64,000 nucleotides of DNA from Bradyrhizobium huanghuaihaiense (GCF_007830635.1 NZ_VLLA01000001.1:157868-221867), one strand, 5' to 3'. Positions 53,638-62,710 are shown, counted from the stretch's first letter. The notes: a model not told the origin generated them from the sequence alone. Numbers and translations: made by a program.

Positions 53638-53786
53638 GTCATCCCGGGGCGCGACATAGTCGCGAGCCCGGGATCCATAACCACAGGATTGAATTTGGCG
53701 AAGGCTCGGAGTTGACCGTCTCGCGTCACAACCGCAGCCTGTGGTTATGAATTCCGGGCTCGCGCTCCGCGCGCCCCGGAATGACG
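53638..53786. repeat. Intergenic bipartite palindrome, family C, inside an ABC operon
   Basis: It starts GTCATCCCGGGGCGCGACAT and ends GCCCCGGAATGACGG, with TCCATAACCACAGGATTG and CCTGTGGTTATGAATTCC inside and the core AATTTGGCGAAGGCTCGG. It separates the ATPase and permease of the same exporter. Confidence 0.87.
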
Positions 53787-53828
53787 GGGCTCCACCCGGG
53801 CTACGGCAGCTACGATTACAGCTACGCC

Positions 53829-54632
53829 TCATCTTGCCGCCTCCTTCGCACCGTTCACGCGGCCGCGGGCGACGTCCAGAAACACCTCCTCCAGGGTGGT
53901 GCGGTTGTAGCGCGTCATGATGGCTGCAGGCGTGTCGTCGTCCTCGATGCGGCCGCGCTTCATGATGATGACGCGGTCGCAGAGCCGCTCGACCTCGAGC
54001 ATGTTGTGCGAGGCCAGCAGGATGGTGGCGTTGTTCTGCTTGCGATATCGCTCCATATGCGCCCGGACCCAGTCGGCCGTGTCAGGATCGAGCGATGCCG
54101 TCGGCTCGTCCAGCAAGAGCAGCTCGGGCTGGTTGATCAGCGCTTTCGCGAGAGCAACGCGGGTCTTCTGGCCGGCCGAGAGCTTGCCGTTGGCGCGGTC
54201 GATGAAATCGGTGAGGTCGAGATCGTCGGCGAGCTCCGCAATGCGGTCGGACAGATTCTTGACCGCATAGAGCTTGCCGAAGATGGTGAGGTTCTGTCGC
54301 ACCGTGAGGCGCATCGGCATGTCGACATAGGGGCTCTCGAAATTCATCCGCCCCAGCACCGCAGCGCTCTCCTCGGGCATGCGATGCCCGAGCACCTGCA
54401 CGCGGCCGGAGGTCGGCAGCACCAGGCCCATGATCATCGCGATGGTCGTGGTCTTGCCGGCGCCGTTGCCGCCCAGGAGCCCGGTGATGCTGCCGCGCGG
54501 CAGCGAAAAGGAGATGTCGTCGACGGCGCGGGTCTGCTTGTAGACCTTGACGAGGTGATCGACCGCAATCGCCGCGGAGGAAACGTGCTCCGCGACAGTC
54601 GGCCGACTTGAAGCCTTGTCATTCTCGGTCAT
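53829..54632 (-). CDS. ABC-2 type transporter ATP-binding protein
   Basis: The protein has 267 residues from ATG 54632 (MTENDKASSRPTVAEH). Walker A GGNGAGKTT, signature KLSAGQKTRVALAKAL, Walker B LLLLDEPTASLD and switch ASHNMLEVERL are present. The signature is SAGQK rather than SGGQ, a common variant in ABC-2 exporter ATPases. It energises the permease encoded 205 bp downstream. The substrate is unknown. Its start is divergent from regS over 98 bp, so the promoters of exporter and RegSR share this short region. Confidence 0.92.
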   Translation of the reverse strand: MTENDKASSRPTVAEHVSSAAIAVDHLVKVYKQTRAVDDISFSLPRGSITGLLGGNGAGKTTTIAMIMGLVLPTSGRVQVLGHRMPEESAAVLGRMNFESPYVDMPMRLTVRQNLTIFGKLYAVKNLSDRIAELADDLDLTDFIDRANGKLSAGQKTRVALAKALINQPELLLLDEPTASLDPDTADWVRAHMERYRKQNNATILLASHNMLEVERLCDRVIIMKRGRIEDDDTPAAIMTRYNRTTLEEVFLDVARGRVNGAKEAAR

Positions 54633-54730
54633 GCTGGGCCGTTCTTCTGCTATTGCAGCTGATAGCGCAAGGCTTGTAATCGGGGTGGTTCCGTGAGCCC
54701 AGCGTTTGTGATCGAGAGGGCACCGCCACA

Positions 54731-56062
54731 TTGGCCGATATGACCGAAATTGCCGCATCCGACTTCCGCCACGCGCAGCGGCACATCCGCCTCGACACCA
54801 TTCTGCGGCTGCGCTGGCTCGCGGTGCTGGGCCAGCTCGCTGCGATCTTCATCGTGGCGCAGGGGCTGGAGTTCAACGTCGAGATCGTCCCCTGCGTCAG
54901 CATCATCGCGCTGTCGGCTGCGCTCAATCTGGGCCTCCAGACCGCTGCCAATCCGATGCAGCGGCTGGAGCCGATGCAGGCGGCCGGCCTGCTGGCGCTG
55001 AACATCGTGGAGCTGGCGGGGCTGTTGTTCTTCACAGGCGGACTGCAGAACCCGTTCTCGTTCCTGTTTCTCGCACCCGTGCTGATCTCGGCGACGGCGC
55101 TGCCGGCCCGCTTCACCTTCGGCCTCGGCCTGCTCGCCGTCGCCTGCGCTTCCGTGCTGTTCTTCTTCCATCTGCCGCTGCCCTGGGATTCCGACGATCC
55201 GCTGGTGCTGCCGCCGATCTATCTCGTCGGCGTCTGGCTCTCGATCGTGCTCGCGATCGGCGTCACCAGCCTCTACTCGTTCCAGGTGACCGAGGAGGCG
55301 CGCAAGCTCGCGGACGCGCTGGCCGCGACCGAGCTGGTGCTGACGCGCGAGCAGCATCTGACCCAGCTCGACGGCCTCGCCGCCGCGGCCGCGCACGAGC
55401 TCGGCACGCCGCTCGCGACCATCTTCCTGATCTCGCGCGAGCTGGAAAAGACGGTGAAGGATCCGATCTTTGCCGCAGACCTGAAGACGCTGCGCGAGCA
55501 GACCCAGCGCTGCCGCGACATCCTCAGCAAGATCACCCAGCTCTCCTCCACCGGCGCACCGTTCGACCGCATGAAGCTGTCGGAGCTGATCGAGGAGGTG
55601 GTGGCTCCGCACCGCGATTTCGGCGTCGACATCAAGGTGCGGATCGCAGTGGCCGCGGCCGCCGAGCCGGTCGGCTCTCGCAACCCGGCGATCCTCTACG
55701 GATTCGGCAACATCGTCGAGAATGCCGTCGATTTCGCCCACACCACCGTCGAGGTGAACGCCTGGTGGAACAAGGACACGATCGAACTCCTGATCTCCGA
55801 CGACGGCCCGGGTATTCCGCCGGACATCCTCAACCGGATCGGCGAGCCGTATCTGTCGCGGCGACGCACCCAGGATGACGGCGGCGGCGAGCGGCGCGGC
55901 CTCGGCCTCGGCGTGTTCATCGCACGCACGCTGCTCGAACGCACCGGCGCCAAGGTCTCGTTTACCAACCGGATCTTCCCGGAACACGGCGCGGTGGTGC
56001 ACATCACGTGGCCCAGGCCGCGTTTTGAGGCTATCGAGACGCTCGAAGAAACAATAGGATAG
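54731..56062 (+). CDS. regS: Redox-responsive sensor histidine kinase RegS (RegB/PrrB/ActS family)
   Basis: The protein has 443 residues from TTG 54731, with GAGAGGG ten bases upstream; an ATG three codons on is the alternative. There are about six membrane segments. GGLQNPF (103-109) is the quinone-binding box. The H-box is AAAHELGTPLAT with H222. C261 in REQTQRCRDIL corresponds to the redox cysteine of RegB. N-, G- and F-box motifs follow (NIVENAVDFA, DDGPGIPP, GLGLGVFIA). It senses ubiquinone redox state and phosphorylates RegR, which controls nifA and other low-oxygen genes in Bradyrhizobium. Confidence 0.93.
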   Translation: MADMTEIAASDFRHAQRHIRLDTILRLRWLAVLGQLAAIFIVAQGLEFNVEIVPCVSIIALSAALNLGLQTAANPMQRLEPMQAAGLLALNIVELAGLLFFTGGLQNPFSFLFLAPVLISATALPARFTFGLGLLAVACASVLFFFHLPLPWDSDDPLVLPPIYLVGVWLSIVLAIGVTSLYSFQVTEEARKLADALAATELVLTREQHLTQLDGLAAAAAHELGTPLATIFLISRELEKTVKDPIFAADLKTLREQTQRCRDILSKITQLSSTGAPFDRMKLSELIEEVVAPHRDFGVDIKVRIAVAAAAEPVGSRNPAILYGFGNIVENAVDFAHTTVEVNAWWNKDTIELLISDDGPGIPPDILNRIGEPYLSRRRTQDDGGGERRGLGLGVFIARTLLERTGAKVSFTNRIFPEHGAVVHITWPRPRFEAIETLEETIG

Positions 56063-56165
56063 ACCGCGACCTTGCGTCGCACAAATGGGCCGATCGACCA
56101 TTGGCGGCCTTGGCACCGCCCGATTGCGAGGCCATATGTAAACGCGCTGGAGAGAGGACAACACC

Positions 56166-56720
56166 TTGAACGCCATCGCCGAACTGAATGAACAGGCCGA
56201 CCGCTCGCTTCTCATCGTGGAGGACGACAAGCCGTTTCTGGAGCGCTTGTCGCGCGCGATGGAGACCCGCGGCTTTTCGGTGACGTCGTGCGACACCGTC
56301 TCGGACGGTCTCGCGCAGATCGGCAAGGCAGCACCCGCATTCGCGGTTGTCGACTTGCGGCTCGGTGACGGCAATGGTCTCGACGTGGTCTCGGCGCTGA
56401 AGAAGAAGCGCCCGGATGCACGCGCGATCGTGCTGACCGGCTATGGCAACATCGCCACCGCCGTGACCGCGGTGAAGATGGGCGCGATCGATTATCTCTC
56501 GAAGCCCGCGGATGCCGACGACGTCGTCGCGGCACTGCTCTCGACCAGCGCGGAGAAGTCCGAGCTGCCGACCAACCCGATGTCCGCCGACCGCGTGCGC
56601 TGGGAGCACATCCAGCGCATCTACGAGATGTGCAACCGCAACGTCTCGGAAACGGCGCGCCGGCTCAACATGCACCGGCGCACGCTGCAACGTATTTTGG
56701 CCAAGCGCGCGCCAAGGTAA
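56166..56720 (+). CDS. regR: Response regulator RegR (RegA/PrrA/ActR family)
   Basis: The protein has 184 residues starting at TTG 56166, with GAGAGGA upstream; the start reads MNAIAELNEQADRSLLIVEDD. The receiver has D63 in VVDLRLGDG, acidic residues ED-D at 19-21, T91-type switch in AIVLTGYG and K at SKPAD. The C-terminal Fis-like helix-turn-helix is EMCNRNVSETARRLNMHRRTLQRIL. The protein matches Bradyrhizobium RegR closely from memory. It follows regS by 103 bp on the same strand. No senC-like gene is next to it, unlike the Rhodobacter reg cluster. Confidence 0.95.
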   Translation: MNAIAELNEQADRSLLIVEDDKPFLERLSRAMETRGFSVTSCDTVSDGLAQIGKAAPAFAVVDLRLGDGNGLDVVSALKKKRPDARAIVLTGYGNIATAVTAVKMGAIDYLSKPADADDVVAALLSTSAEKSELPTNPMSADRVRWEHIQRIYEMCNRNVSETARRLNMHRRTLQRILAKRAPR

Positions 56721-56744
56721 TTTCCGCGCTCCACTCTCTTTCAC

Positions 56745-56853
56745 CGTCACCCTGAGGTGGCCGCCTCTTCGGCGGCCCTCGAAGGGCGACGGCCCGGCTG
56801 CATCGGGGCCGTGCATCCTTCGAGGCTCGCTGCGCTCGCACCTCAGGATGACG
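56745..56853. repeat. Intergenic palindrome, CGTCACCCTGAGG type
   Basis: It begins CGTCACCCTGAGGTGGCCGC and ends GCACCTCAGGATGACGG, with CCTCGAAGGGCGACGG and CCGTGCATCCTTCGAGG inside. It is closely related to 45991-46134, and it follows regR by 24 bp. Confidence 0.82.
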
Positions 56854-56882
56854 GGTCGGCAGATCGCGTAGGAAACAGGTCT

Positions 56883-56979
56883 CGTAGGGTGGGCAAAGGC
56901 GCGCAGCGCCGTGCCCACCATTTCTCTCCGATCATGATCGACTGGTTTGGTGGGCACGCTTGGCTTTGCCCACCCTACG
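56883..56979. repeat. Intergenic palindromic repeat, family A
   Basis: CGTAGGGTGGGCAAAGGCGC opens it and CTTTGCCCACCCTACG closes it, with GTGCCCACCA/TGGTGGGCAC arms. It is one of three different repeats stacked between regR and mmcB. Confidence 0.9.
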
Positions 56980-56985
56980 GCAGCT

Positions 56986-57116
56986 CGTGCCCCGGACGCG
57001 GCGCAGCACGAAGTGATGCGCTGCAGAGCCGGGGCCCACGCTTCAGTTTGAGTTGCCGCCTTCTGGGTCCCGGCTCAGCGCAGCAACGCTACGCGTTGCA
57101 GCGCGTCCGGGACACG
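56986..57116. repeat. Inverted repeat with CGTGCCCCGGACGCG ends
   Basis: CGTGCCCCGGACGCG and CGCGTCCGGGACACG mark the ends, with inner GCGCAGC...GCTGCGC-like and GGGTCCCGG elements. It is the third of the stacked repeats in the 404-bp gap between regR and mmcB. No gene is seen in this gap. Confidence 0.7.
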
Positions 57117-57124
57117 AGAGCGTC

Positions 57125-57613
57125 CTACTCCCAGAAATCCGCATGCCCTTGCGGATCGACCAGGCGATTGATCCGAAGCGCCGCCGCCATCGCGAACCGC
57201 ACCGTCATCTGCTTGCGCGTGGCGGCGGCGAGCTTGTGCTCGGGCGCCTCGCAATGCATGTGCGCAGCGTAGGCGTCTGCGATGATCAGGCCGGTGTCTT
57301 CAGGAAAAATCTCGCAGGGCAGATCCTGCGTGAAGGCGAAGAACAGCCGGTCGCAATGGGCGCGGTATTCGTGCCATTTCTGGTCGGCGCGCAAATCCTC
57401 GACCGACGACTTGATCTCGACGATCCAGATCTCGCCGCGCTCGTTCAGCGCCACGAGATCCGCGCGCCGGCCCGAGGGCAGCGGCAATTCGCTGATGCAG
57501 GTGAAGCCGAGCGAACGTAACAGCCGCGCCGTGCCGCGCGCGATCGCGAGCGCCGTTTCCGACTGGCGGCGGTCCGGCGGCGGCACGAGGGCGATGCGGG
57601 CGGTGTTGTCCAT
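57125..57613 (-). CDS. mmcB: MmcB family DNA repair protein (predicted PD-(D/E)xK nuclease)
   Basis: The protein has 162 residues from ATG 57613. The nuclease-like core is RADLVALNERGEIWIVEIKSS, with D52 and E67-x-K69 placed as in PD-(D/E)xK enzymes, plus FPEDTGLIIADAYAAHMHCEAPEHKLAAATRK in the C-terminal half. MmcB is part of the alphaproteobacterial DNA damage response in Caulobacter and is expressed under stress. The catalytic residues being intact suggests an active fold. No imuA, imuB or dnaE2 neighbours are seen here. It diverges from the GH13 gene. Confidence 0.85.
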   Translation of the reverse strand: MDNTARIALVPPPDRRQSETALAIARGTARLLRSLGFTCISELPLPSGRRADLVALNERGEIWIVEIKSSVEDLRADQKWHEYRAHCDRLFFAFTQDLPCEIFPEDTGLIIADAYAAHMHCEAPEHKLAAATRKQMTVRFAMAAALRINRLVDPQGHADFWE

Positions 57614-57642
57614 GGCGGGAGGTTAGCCGATTCCATTCCCGA

Positions 57643-57780
57643 TGTCGTCCCGGCGTAGGCCGGGACCCATACCCACAGGGAGAGTTTGGCGAAGACTTGT
57701 GGTGGGCCATTCCGCGGTACGAATACCGCGCTCCATCGATAGATCACGCGGTATGGGTCCCGGCCTGCGCCGGGACGACA
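57643..57780. repeat. Intergenic bipartite palindrome, family C (GGTATGGGTCCCGG subtype)
   Basis: It opens TGTCGTCCCGGCGTAGGCCG and closes CTGCGCCGGGACGACA, with GAGTTTGGCGAAGACTTG and ATAGATCACGCGGTATGGGT inside, matching 50144-50274. It lies between the divergent mmcB and GH13 genes, so it also overlaps their promoters. Confidence 0.88.
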
Positions 57781-57854
57781 CTCGGGAACCTCCCCTTCCC
57801 CACGCACTTATCACGCAGCCGCCGTACCTCGGCGGAACCACCGGCTGCGCGCGC

Positions 57855-59555
57855 ATGATCGACGATCTCTGGTACAAGAACGGCGTGATCTATTGCCTCT
57901 CCGTCGGCTCCTATATGGACTCCAACGGCGACGGTATCGGCGACTTCAAGGGCCTCTTGCGCCGGCTCGATTATCTGCACGGCCTCGGCATCACCACGAT
58001 CTGGCTGATGCCGTTCCAGACCTCCCCCGGCCGCGACGACGGCTACGACATCGCCGATTATTACAGCGTCGATTCCCGCTATGGCACGCTCGGCGATTTC
58101 GTCGAGTTCGCCCACGGCTGCAAGCAGCGCGGCATCCGAATCATCATCGACCTCGTCGTCAACCACACCTCCGACCAGCATCACTGGTTCAAGGAGGCGC
58201 GGCGCGACAAGAGCTCGCCCTATCGCGACTGGTATGTCTGGTCCGACAAGAAGCCGGCCGGCGCCAACAAGGGCATGGTGTTTCCCGGCGTGCAGAAATC
58301 CACCTGGACGCGCGACAAGGAAGCCGGCGCGTATTACTTCCATCGCTTCTACGATTTCCAGCCCGATCTCAACACGTCGAATCCGCACGTGCAGGCCGAG
58401 ATCCTCAAGATCATGGGCTTCTGGATTCAGCTCGGCGTCTCCGGCTTCCGCATGGACGCCGTGCCCTTCATCATCGCAACCAAGGGCGCGAAGGTGAAGA
58501 AGCCGGTCGAGCAATACGAGATGCTGCGCGCCTTCCGCGAATTCCTGCAATGGCGGCAGGGCGACGCGATCATCCTCGCCGAAGCCAATGTGCTGCCGAA
58601 AACCGACATGGAATATTTCGGCCGCGATGCCGACCGCATGCACATGATGTTCAACTTCCACGTCAACCAGCACCTGTTCTATGCGCTGGCGTCCGCGGAT
58701 TCCCGTCCGCTGGCCAAGGCGCTGAAAGCAACGAAACCGCGGCCGGCCTCGGCGCAATGGGGCCTGTTCCTGCGCAATCACGACGAGCTCGATCTCGGCA
58801 GGCTGACCAAGGCGCAGCGCGACACGGTGTTCAAATGCTTCGGTCCCGACAAGGACATGCAGCTCTACGACCGCGGCATCCGCCGCCGCCTCGCGCCGAT
58901 GCTGGGCGGCGACCGGCGGCGGCTCGAGCTCGCCTACAGCCTGATGTGCACGCTGCCGGGAACGCCTGTGATCCGTTACGGCGACGAGATCGCGATGGGC
59001 GACGATCTCTCGCAGCCCGAGCGCAATTGCGCGCGCACGCCGATGCAATGGTCGACCGAGCCGCATGGCGGCTTCACCAAGAGCGACAAGCCGGCCTGCC
59101 CTGTCATCGACGGGGGACCTTACGGCTTTCCACACGTCAACGTCGCCAAGCAGCGGCGCGATCCCAACTCCATGCTGAACTGGACCGAGCGCATCGTCCG
59201 CATGCGGAAGGAAGTGCCGGAGGTCGGCTGGGGCGATTTCACGGTGATTCCCGTTCGCGATCCCGCGGTCTTCATCATGCGCTACGACTGGCGCAACAAT
59301 TCCGTGCTGTTCGTGCACAATCTCGACGAAAAGCCGCGCGAGATCGCGTTCTCGGCGGGACTATCAGGCGAGACCGGCGCGCACCTCATCAATCTGCTCG
59401 CGGAAGACCACAGCCACGCCGACAAGCGCGGCCAGCACCGCGTGGTGCTGGAGCCCTATGGCTATCGCTGGTACCGCGTCGGCGGGCTGGATTATCTGCT
59501 GAAGCGAAGCGATATCGACGAAGCGACGGTGCGGGGGAAGAAGCGTGCGGGGTGA
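57855..59555 (+). CDS. GH13 alpha-amylase-family protein, trehalose-synthase-like (short form)
   Basis: The protein has 566 residues from ATG 57855 (MIDDLWYKNGVIYCLSVGSY). The GH13 conserved regions are LDYLHGLGITTIWLMP, DLVVNHTSDQHHWF, nucleophile D201 in GFRMDAVPF, acid/base E243 in IILAEANV, and D310 in LRNHDEL. GIRRRLAPMLGGDRRR and YGDEIAMGD in the C-terminal half match the trehalose synthase (TreS) subgroup, as does its start. A maltokinase extension is absent. Likely substrate: maltose or another alpha-glucoside, giving trehalose or glucosylation. It is convergent with the alpha-glucosidase at 59730. The longer frame back to 57642 reads through the repeat and is rejected. Confidence 0.87.
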   Translation: MIDDLWYKNGVIYCLSVGSYMDSNGDGIGDFKGLLRRLDYLHGLGITTIWLMPFQTSPGRDDGYDIADYYSVDSRYGTLGDFVEFAHGCKQRGIRIIIDLVVNHTSDQHHWFKEARRDKSSPYRDWYVWSDKKPAGANKGMVFPGVQKSTWTRDKEAGAYYFHRFYDFQPDLNTSNPHVQAEILKIMGFWIQLGVSGFRMDAVPFIIATKGAKVKKPVEQYEMLRAFREFLQWRQGDAIILAEANVLPKTDMEYFGRDADRMHMMFNFHVNQHLFYALASADSRPLAKALKATKPRPASAQWGLFLRNHDELDLGRLTKAQRDTVFKCFGPDKDMQLYDRGIRRRLAPMLGGDRRRLELAYSLMCTLPGTPVIRYGDEIAMGDDLSQPERNCARTPMQWSTEPHGGFTKSDKPACPVIDGGPYGFPHVNVAKQRRDPNSMLNWTERIVRMRKEVPEVGWGDFTVIPVRDPAVFIMRYDWRNNSVLFVHNLDEKPREIAFSAGLSGETGAHLINLLAEDHSHADKRGQHRVVLEPYGYRWYRVGGLDYLLKRSDIDEATVRGKKRAG

Positions 59556-59591
59556 TGACGCTGCGTGCATCGCTGTAGTCACATCCTCCAC

Positions 59592-59728
59592 TGTCGTCCC
59601 CGCGAAGGCGGGGACCCATAACCACAGGGAGTTGTTTGAGGCACAAGCGGTCACTCCGAGTCTTCGCCAAACTACTCCCTGTGGTTATGGGTCCCGGGCT
59701 CGCGACTGCGTCGCGCCCCGGGACGACG
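59592..59728. repeat. Intergenic bipartite palindrome, family C (core inverted)
   Basis: TGTCGTCCCCGCGAAGGCGG opens it and GTCGCGCCCCGGGACGACGG closes it, with CCCATAACCACAGGGAG and CTCCCTGTGGTTATGGG inside. The core runs GAGTCTTCGCCAAACTA, opposite to copies 50144 and 53638. It separates two convergent GH13 genes. Confidence 0.88.
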
Positions 59729-59729
59729 G

Positions 59730-61328
59730 TTAGGGTGATTGCACCACCACCCCCTCATTCCCGCGCAGATCCAGCACACCCTCCAGCCGCTCCCCCTCGC
59801 GATCCAGAAACGTCGAAATCAAAATCTCGCTGCCGAACCTTATCGCACTCGTCGTCACCGCGATCGGCTCCGGCCCCAGATTGAGCGCCACGATCACCGC
59901 CCTGTCTCCGGCTACGCGGCGATAGATCAGGAGATCGCCTTGCGCCGCGATCGGATGATAGTCGCCGGCGACCAGCGGCAGGCATTCGCTTCGCAACGCG
60001 ATCAGACGCTTGTAGAGGCTGAGGATCGAGCGCGGATCGGCTTCGAGATTGGCGACGTTGTTGTGGATATGGTCCTCCGGCAGCGGCAGCCATGGCCTTA
60101 CACCGGAGAAGCCGCTGGTCTGCGACGAATCCCACTGCATCGGCGTGCGGCAGCCGTCGCGGCCAACACCGATGCCGGGCACGTTCTTCTCGAAGGGATC
60201 GCGCGCGTCCTCCGGCGCGATGGCAAGCTGATGCATGCCGATCTCGTCGCCATAGTAAAGCGTCGGCGTGCCGCGCAAGGTCAGCAGCAGCATGGCGGCG
60301 ACGCGGGCCTGCTCGGAACCGACCCGGCTCGCCACGCGCGGGCGATCGTGATTGCCGAGCACCCAGTTCGGCCAGGCCCTCTTCGGCAGCGCCTTCTCGT
60401 AATCCTCGATGATCGTCTCGATCGAGCGCGCGCTCCAGAAGGTCGAGAGCAGCGCGAAATTGAACGGCATCTGCGCACCCGTGAGGTCGTTGCCGTAATA
60501 GGCCATCAGGCGGTGCAGCGGCAGATAGATCTCGCCGATCAAGACGCGCGCGCGATATGCATCGGTGACGCGCCGCATCTCGGCGATGACGTCATGCACC
60601 TCGTCCTGGTCGGTGGAATATTGCGTGAGGATCTTCTCGTTCGGCGGCCGACCCTCGACATAATGCGGGTTCGGCGGATTGTCGCGGAATTCGGCGTCCT
60701 TGATCAGGTGCCAGATCACGTCGACGCGAAAGCCGTCGACGCCCTTCTCCAGCCAGAACCGCATCACGTCGTAGATCGCGGCGCGGACATCGGGATTGCG
60801 CCAATTGAGGTCCGGCTGCTGGGCGAGGAAGGCGTGGTAGTAATACTGCCCCGTGGTCTCGTCGAACGCCCACGCGCTGCCGCCGAACTCGGAGAGCCAG
60901 TTGTTCGGCGCGCTGCCATCCGGCTTCGGATCGCGCCAGATGTACCAGTCGCGTTTGGGATTGTCGCGCGAAGAGCGGCTCTCGACGAACCAGGGATGCT
61001 GGTCCGAGGTGTGGTTCGGCACGAGGTCGAGGATCAGCTTGAGGCCGCTGTCATGGGCGGCGGCGAGCAGCGCGTCGAAATCCGTCATGGTGCCGAACAG
61101 CGGCTCGATGCCGGTATAGTCGGAGATGTCGTAGCCGAAATCGGCCATCGGCGAGGGAAAGATCGGCGACAGCCAGATCGCGTCGACGCCGAGTGATTTC
61201 ACATAAGGCAGCCGCCTTAGGATGCCGGCGAGGTCACCGACGCCGTCACCGTCGCTGTCCTGAAAGGAGCGCGGATAGATCTGATAGAAGACGCCGTCGC
61301 GCCACCAATTGTCGTCGCTCTGAGCCAA
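59730..61328 (-). CDS. GH13 alpha-glucosidase (oligo-1,6-glucosidase/AglA-like)
   Basis: The protein has 532 residues starting at TTG 61328 with GGGGGA upstream, giving MAQSDDNWWRDGVFYQIYPRSF. The open frame continues to 61400 without family likeness. GH13 regions: LDLVPNHTSDQHPWF, nucleophile D203 in GFRVDVIW, acid/base E266 in VLIGEIYLP, and GNHDRPR with D328. The QPDLNW and FQDSDGDGVGDLAGI motifs mark an alpha-glucosidase acting on small glucosides, such as isomaltose, maltose or sucrose. No signal peptide or transporter genes are seen, so it is cytosolic. It is convergent with the TreS-like gene. Confidence 0.9.
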   Translation of the reverse strand: MAQSDDNWWRDGVFYQIYPRSFQDSDGDGVGDLAGILRRLPYVKSLGVDAIWLSPIFPSPMADFGYDISDYTGIEPLFGTMTDFDALLAAAHDSGLKLILDLVPNHTSDQHPWFVESRSSRDNPKRDWYIWRDPKPDGSAPNNWLSEFGGSAWAFDETTGQYYYHAFLAQQPDLNWRNPDVRAAIYDVMRFWLEKGVDGFRVDVIWHLIKDAEFRDNPPNPHYVEGRPPNEKILTQYSTDQDEVHDVIAEMRRVTDAYRARVLIGEIYLPLHRLMAYYGNDLTGAQMPFNFALLSTFWSARSIETIIEDYEKALPKRAWPNWVLGNHDRPRVASRVGSEQARVAAMLLLTLRGTPTLYYGDEIGMHQLAIAPEDARDPFEKNVPGIGVGRDGCRTPMQWDSSQTSGFSGVRPWLPLPEDHIHNNVANLEADPRSILSLYKRLIALRSECLPLVAGDYHPIAAQGDLLIYRRVAGDRAVIVALNLGPEPIAVTTSAIRFGSEILISTFLDREGERLEGVLDLRGNEGVVVQSP

Positions 61329-61585
61329 GATCGTCCCCCGAATGTACTTCGCGCGGACAGCAACGCCGGATCGCGCCAACGGTTCACGAGAAGGGGACAA
61401 ACCAACAGGGCTTTGGGACGGCGATGTGACGCGTGCAGCGCGGCAGGCCGTCCTCTGACGCCGCAGGCCCAGGGTTCCCCGGGAAACGCCGCAATTTCGC
61501 GGCAGTTGCGCCTACGTTCCGGCCACAACCCACCGCGATGCCAGTGGAACCTTGGTTCCGAGGGACGAAACCACTGGAGGGACCC

Positions 61586-62698
61586 ATGAGGTCACGCATC
61601 ACACTGTGCTCGCTCGCCTTCGCTCTCGCCACCCTGCCGCTCTCGACCTCTCCTGCCTTCGCCAAGCCGACCGTCGAGGTCGCCTTCGTGCTCGACACCA
61701 CGGGCTCGATGGCGCGCCTCATCGAGGGCGCCAAGCGAAAAATCTGGTCGATCGCCACGACGATCGTCGATTCCAATCCGGACGCCGATATCCGCATGGG
61801 CCTCGTCGCCTATCGCGACATCGGTGACGATTACGTGACGTCGAAGATCGAGCTGACCCGCGACATTCAGGATCTCTACGCCAATCTCCTGGAGTTGAAG
61901 GCGCGCGGCGGCGGCGACTGGCCGGAAAGCGTCAACGAGGCGCTCGATGTTGCCGTCAACAAGCTGCAATGGACGACGGGCAGCGACGTCAGGCACATCG
62001 TGTTTCTGGTCGGCGATGCGCCGCCGCACATGGACTATGCGCAGGACACCAAATATCCGACGACGCTCGCGGTCGCCAAGCAGAAGGACATCATCGTCAA
62101 TGCCGTGCTCGCCGGCGATGCCCGCGACACCGAGCGGGTGTGGCGTGACATCGCGCAGATCGGCAACGGCCGCTTCATCCCGATTCCGCAGGACGGCGGG
62201 CAGATCGTCATCATCGAGACCCCGTACGACCAGGACATCATCATCCTGCAGCAGCAGCTCAACGGCACGGTGATCCCCTATGGCCCGCGCGAGCGGCAGA
62301 AGCATACCGAGCTGAAGATGCGGCAGTCGGCCAGCGTGGCGGCCTCTGCACCGTCAACGGCCGCCGACATGGCGAGCTATATCGGCAAGCGATCCGCATC
62401 GACCGCGGAAGCCGTGACCGGCGGCGGCGATCTCGTCGCCGATGCCGCCAAGGGCAGGACAAGCGTTACCGCGGTCGCTGAGGCCGACCTGCCCGAGAAT
62501 CTGCGCGCGATGAAACCCGAGCAGCGTGAGGCCGAGGTATCCAAGCAGATCGAGCAGCGAAAGGCGCTGAACGAGAAGCTCGCTGCGCTGGTCGCCAAGC
62601 GTGACAAGTACATCGCCGATCAGGCGGTGAAGTCACCGAAGACGTCGTCCTTCGACGGGGTCGTGCAGGAGACGTTGAAGGCGCAGATCAAGCGGTAA
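61586..62698 (+). CDS. Secreted von Willebrand factor type A domain protein
   Basis: The protein has 370 residues from ATG 61586, with GGAGG at 61576-61580. A signal peptide (ITLCSLAFALATLPLSTSPAFA) is followed by a vWA domain with the metal-binding site D37-T-T-G-S41-M in VAFVLDTTGSM and HIVFLVGDAPPHMDY around 145-160. The second part, about residues 215-370, is Ala- and Lys-rich, with QREAEVSKQIEQRKALNEKLAALVAKRDKYI near the end, a predicted coiled coil. Such proteins mediate protein-protein contact in the periplasm. No partner MoxR or chaperone genes are adjacent. A three-unit hairpin repeat starts 12 bases after the stop. Confidence 0.85.
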   Translation: MRSRITLCSLAFALATLPLSTSPAFAKPTVEVAFVLDTTGSMARLIEGAKRKIWSIATTIVDSNPDADIRMGLVAYRDIGDDYVTSKIELTRDIQDLYANLLELKARGGGDWPESVNEALDVAVNKLQWTTGSDVRHIVFLVGDAPPHMDYAQDTKYPTTLAVAKQKDIIVNAVLAGDARDTERVWRDIAQIGNGRFIPIPQDGGQIVIIETPYDQDIIILQQQLNGTVIPYGPRERQKHTELKMRQSASVAASAPSTAADMASYIGKRSASTAEAVTGGGDLVADAAKGRTSVTAVAEADLPENLRAMKPEQREAEVSKQIEQRKALNEKLAALVAKRDKYIADQAVKSPKTSSFDGVVQETLKAQIKR

Positions 62699-62710
62699 CA
62701 GCGGCGCCCC

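Noticed and set aside
57642..57854. N-terminal extension of the GH13 protein (about 71 residues)
   Set aside because: It translates the family C repeat (SSRRRPGPIPTGRVW-like residues), and GH13 homology starts only at MIDDLWYKNG.
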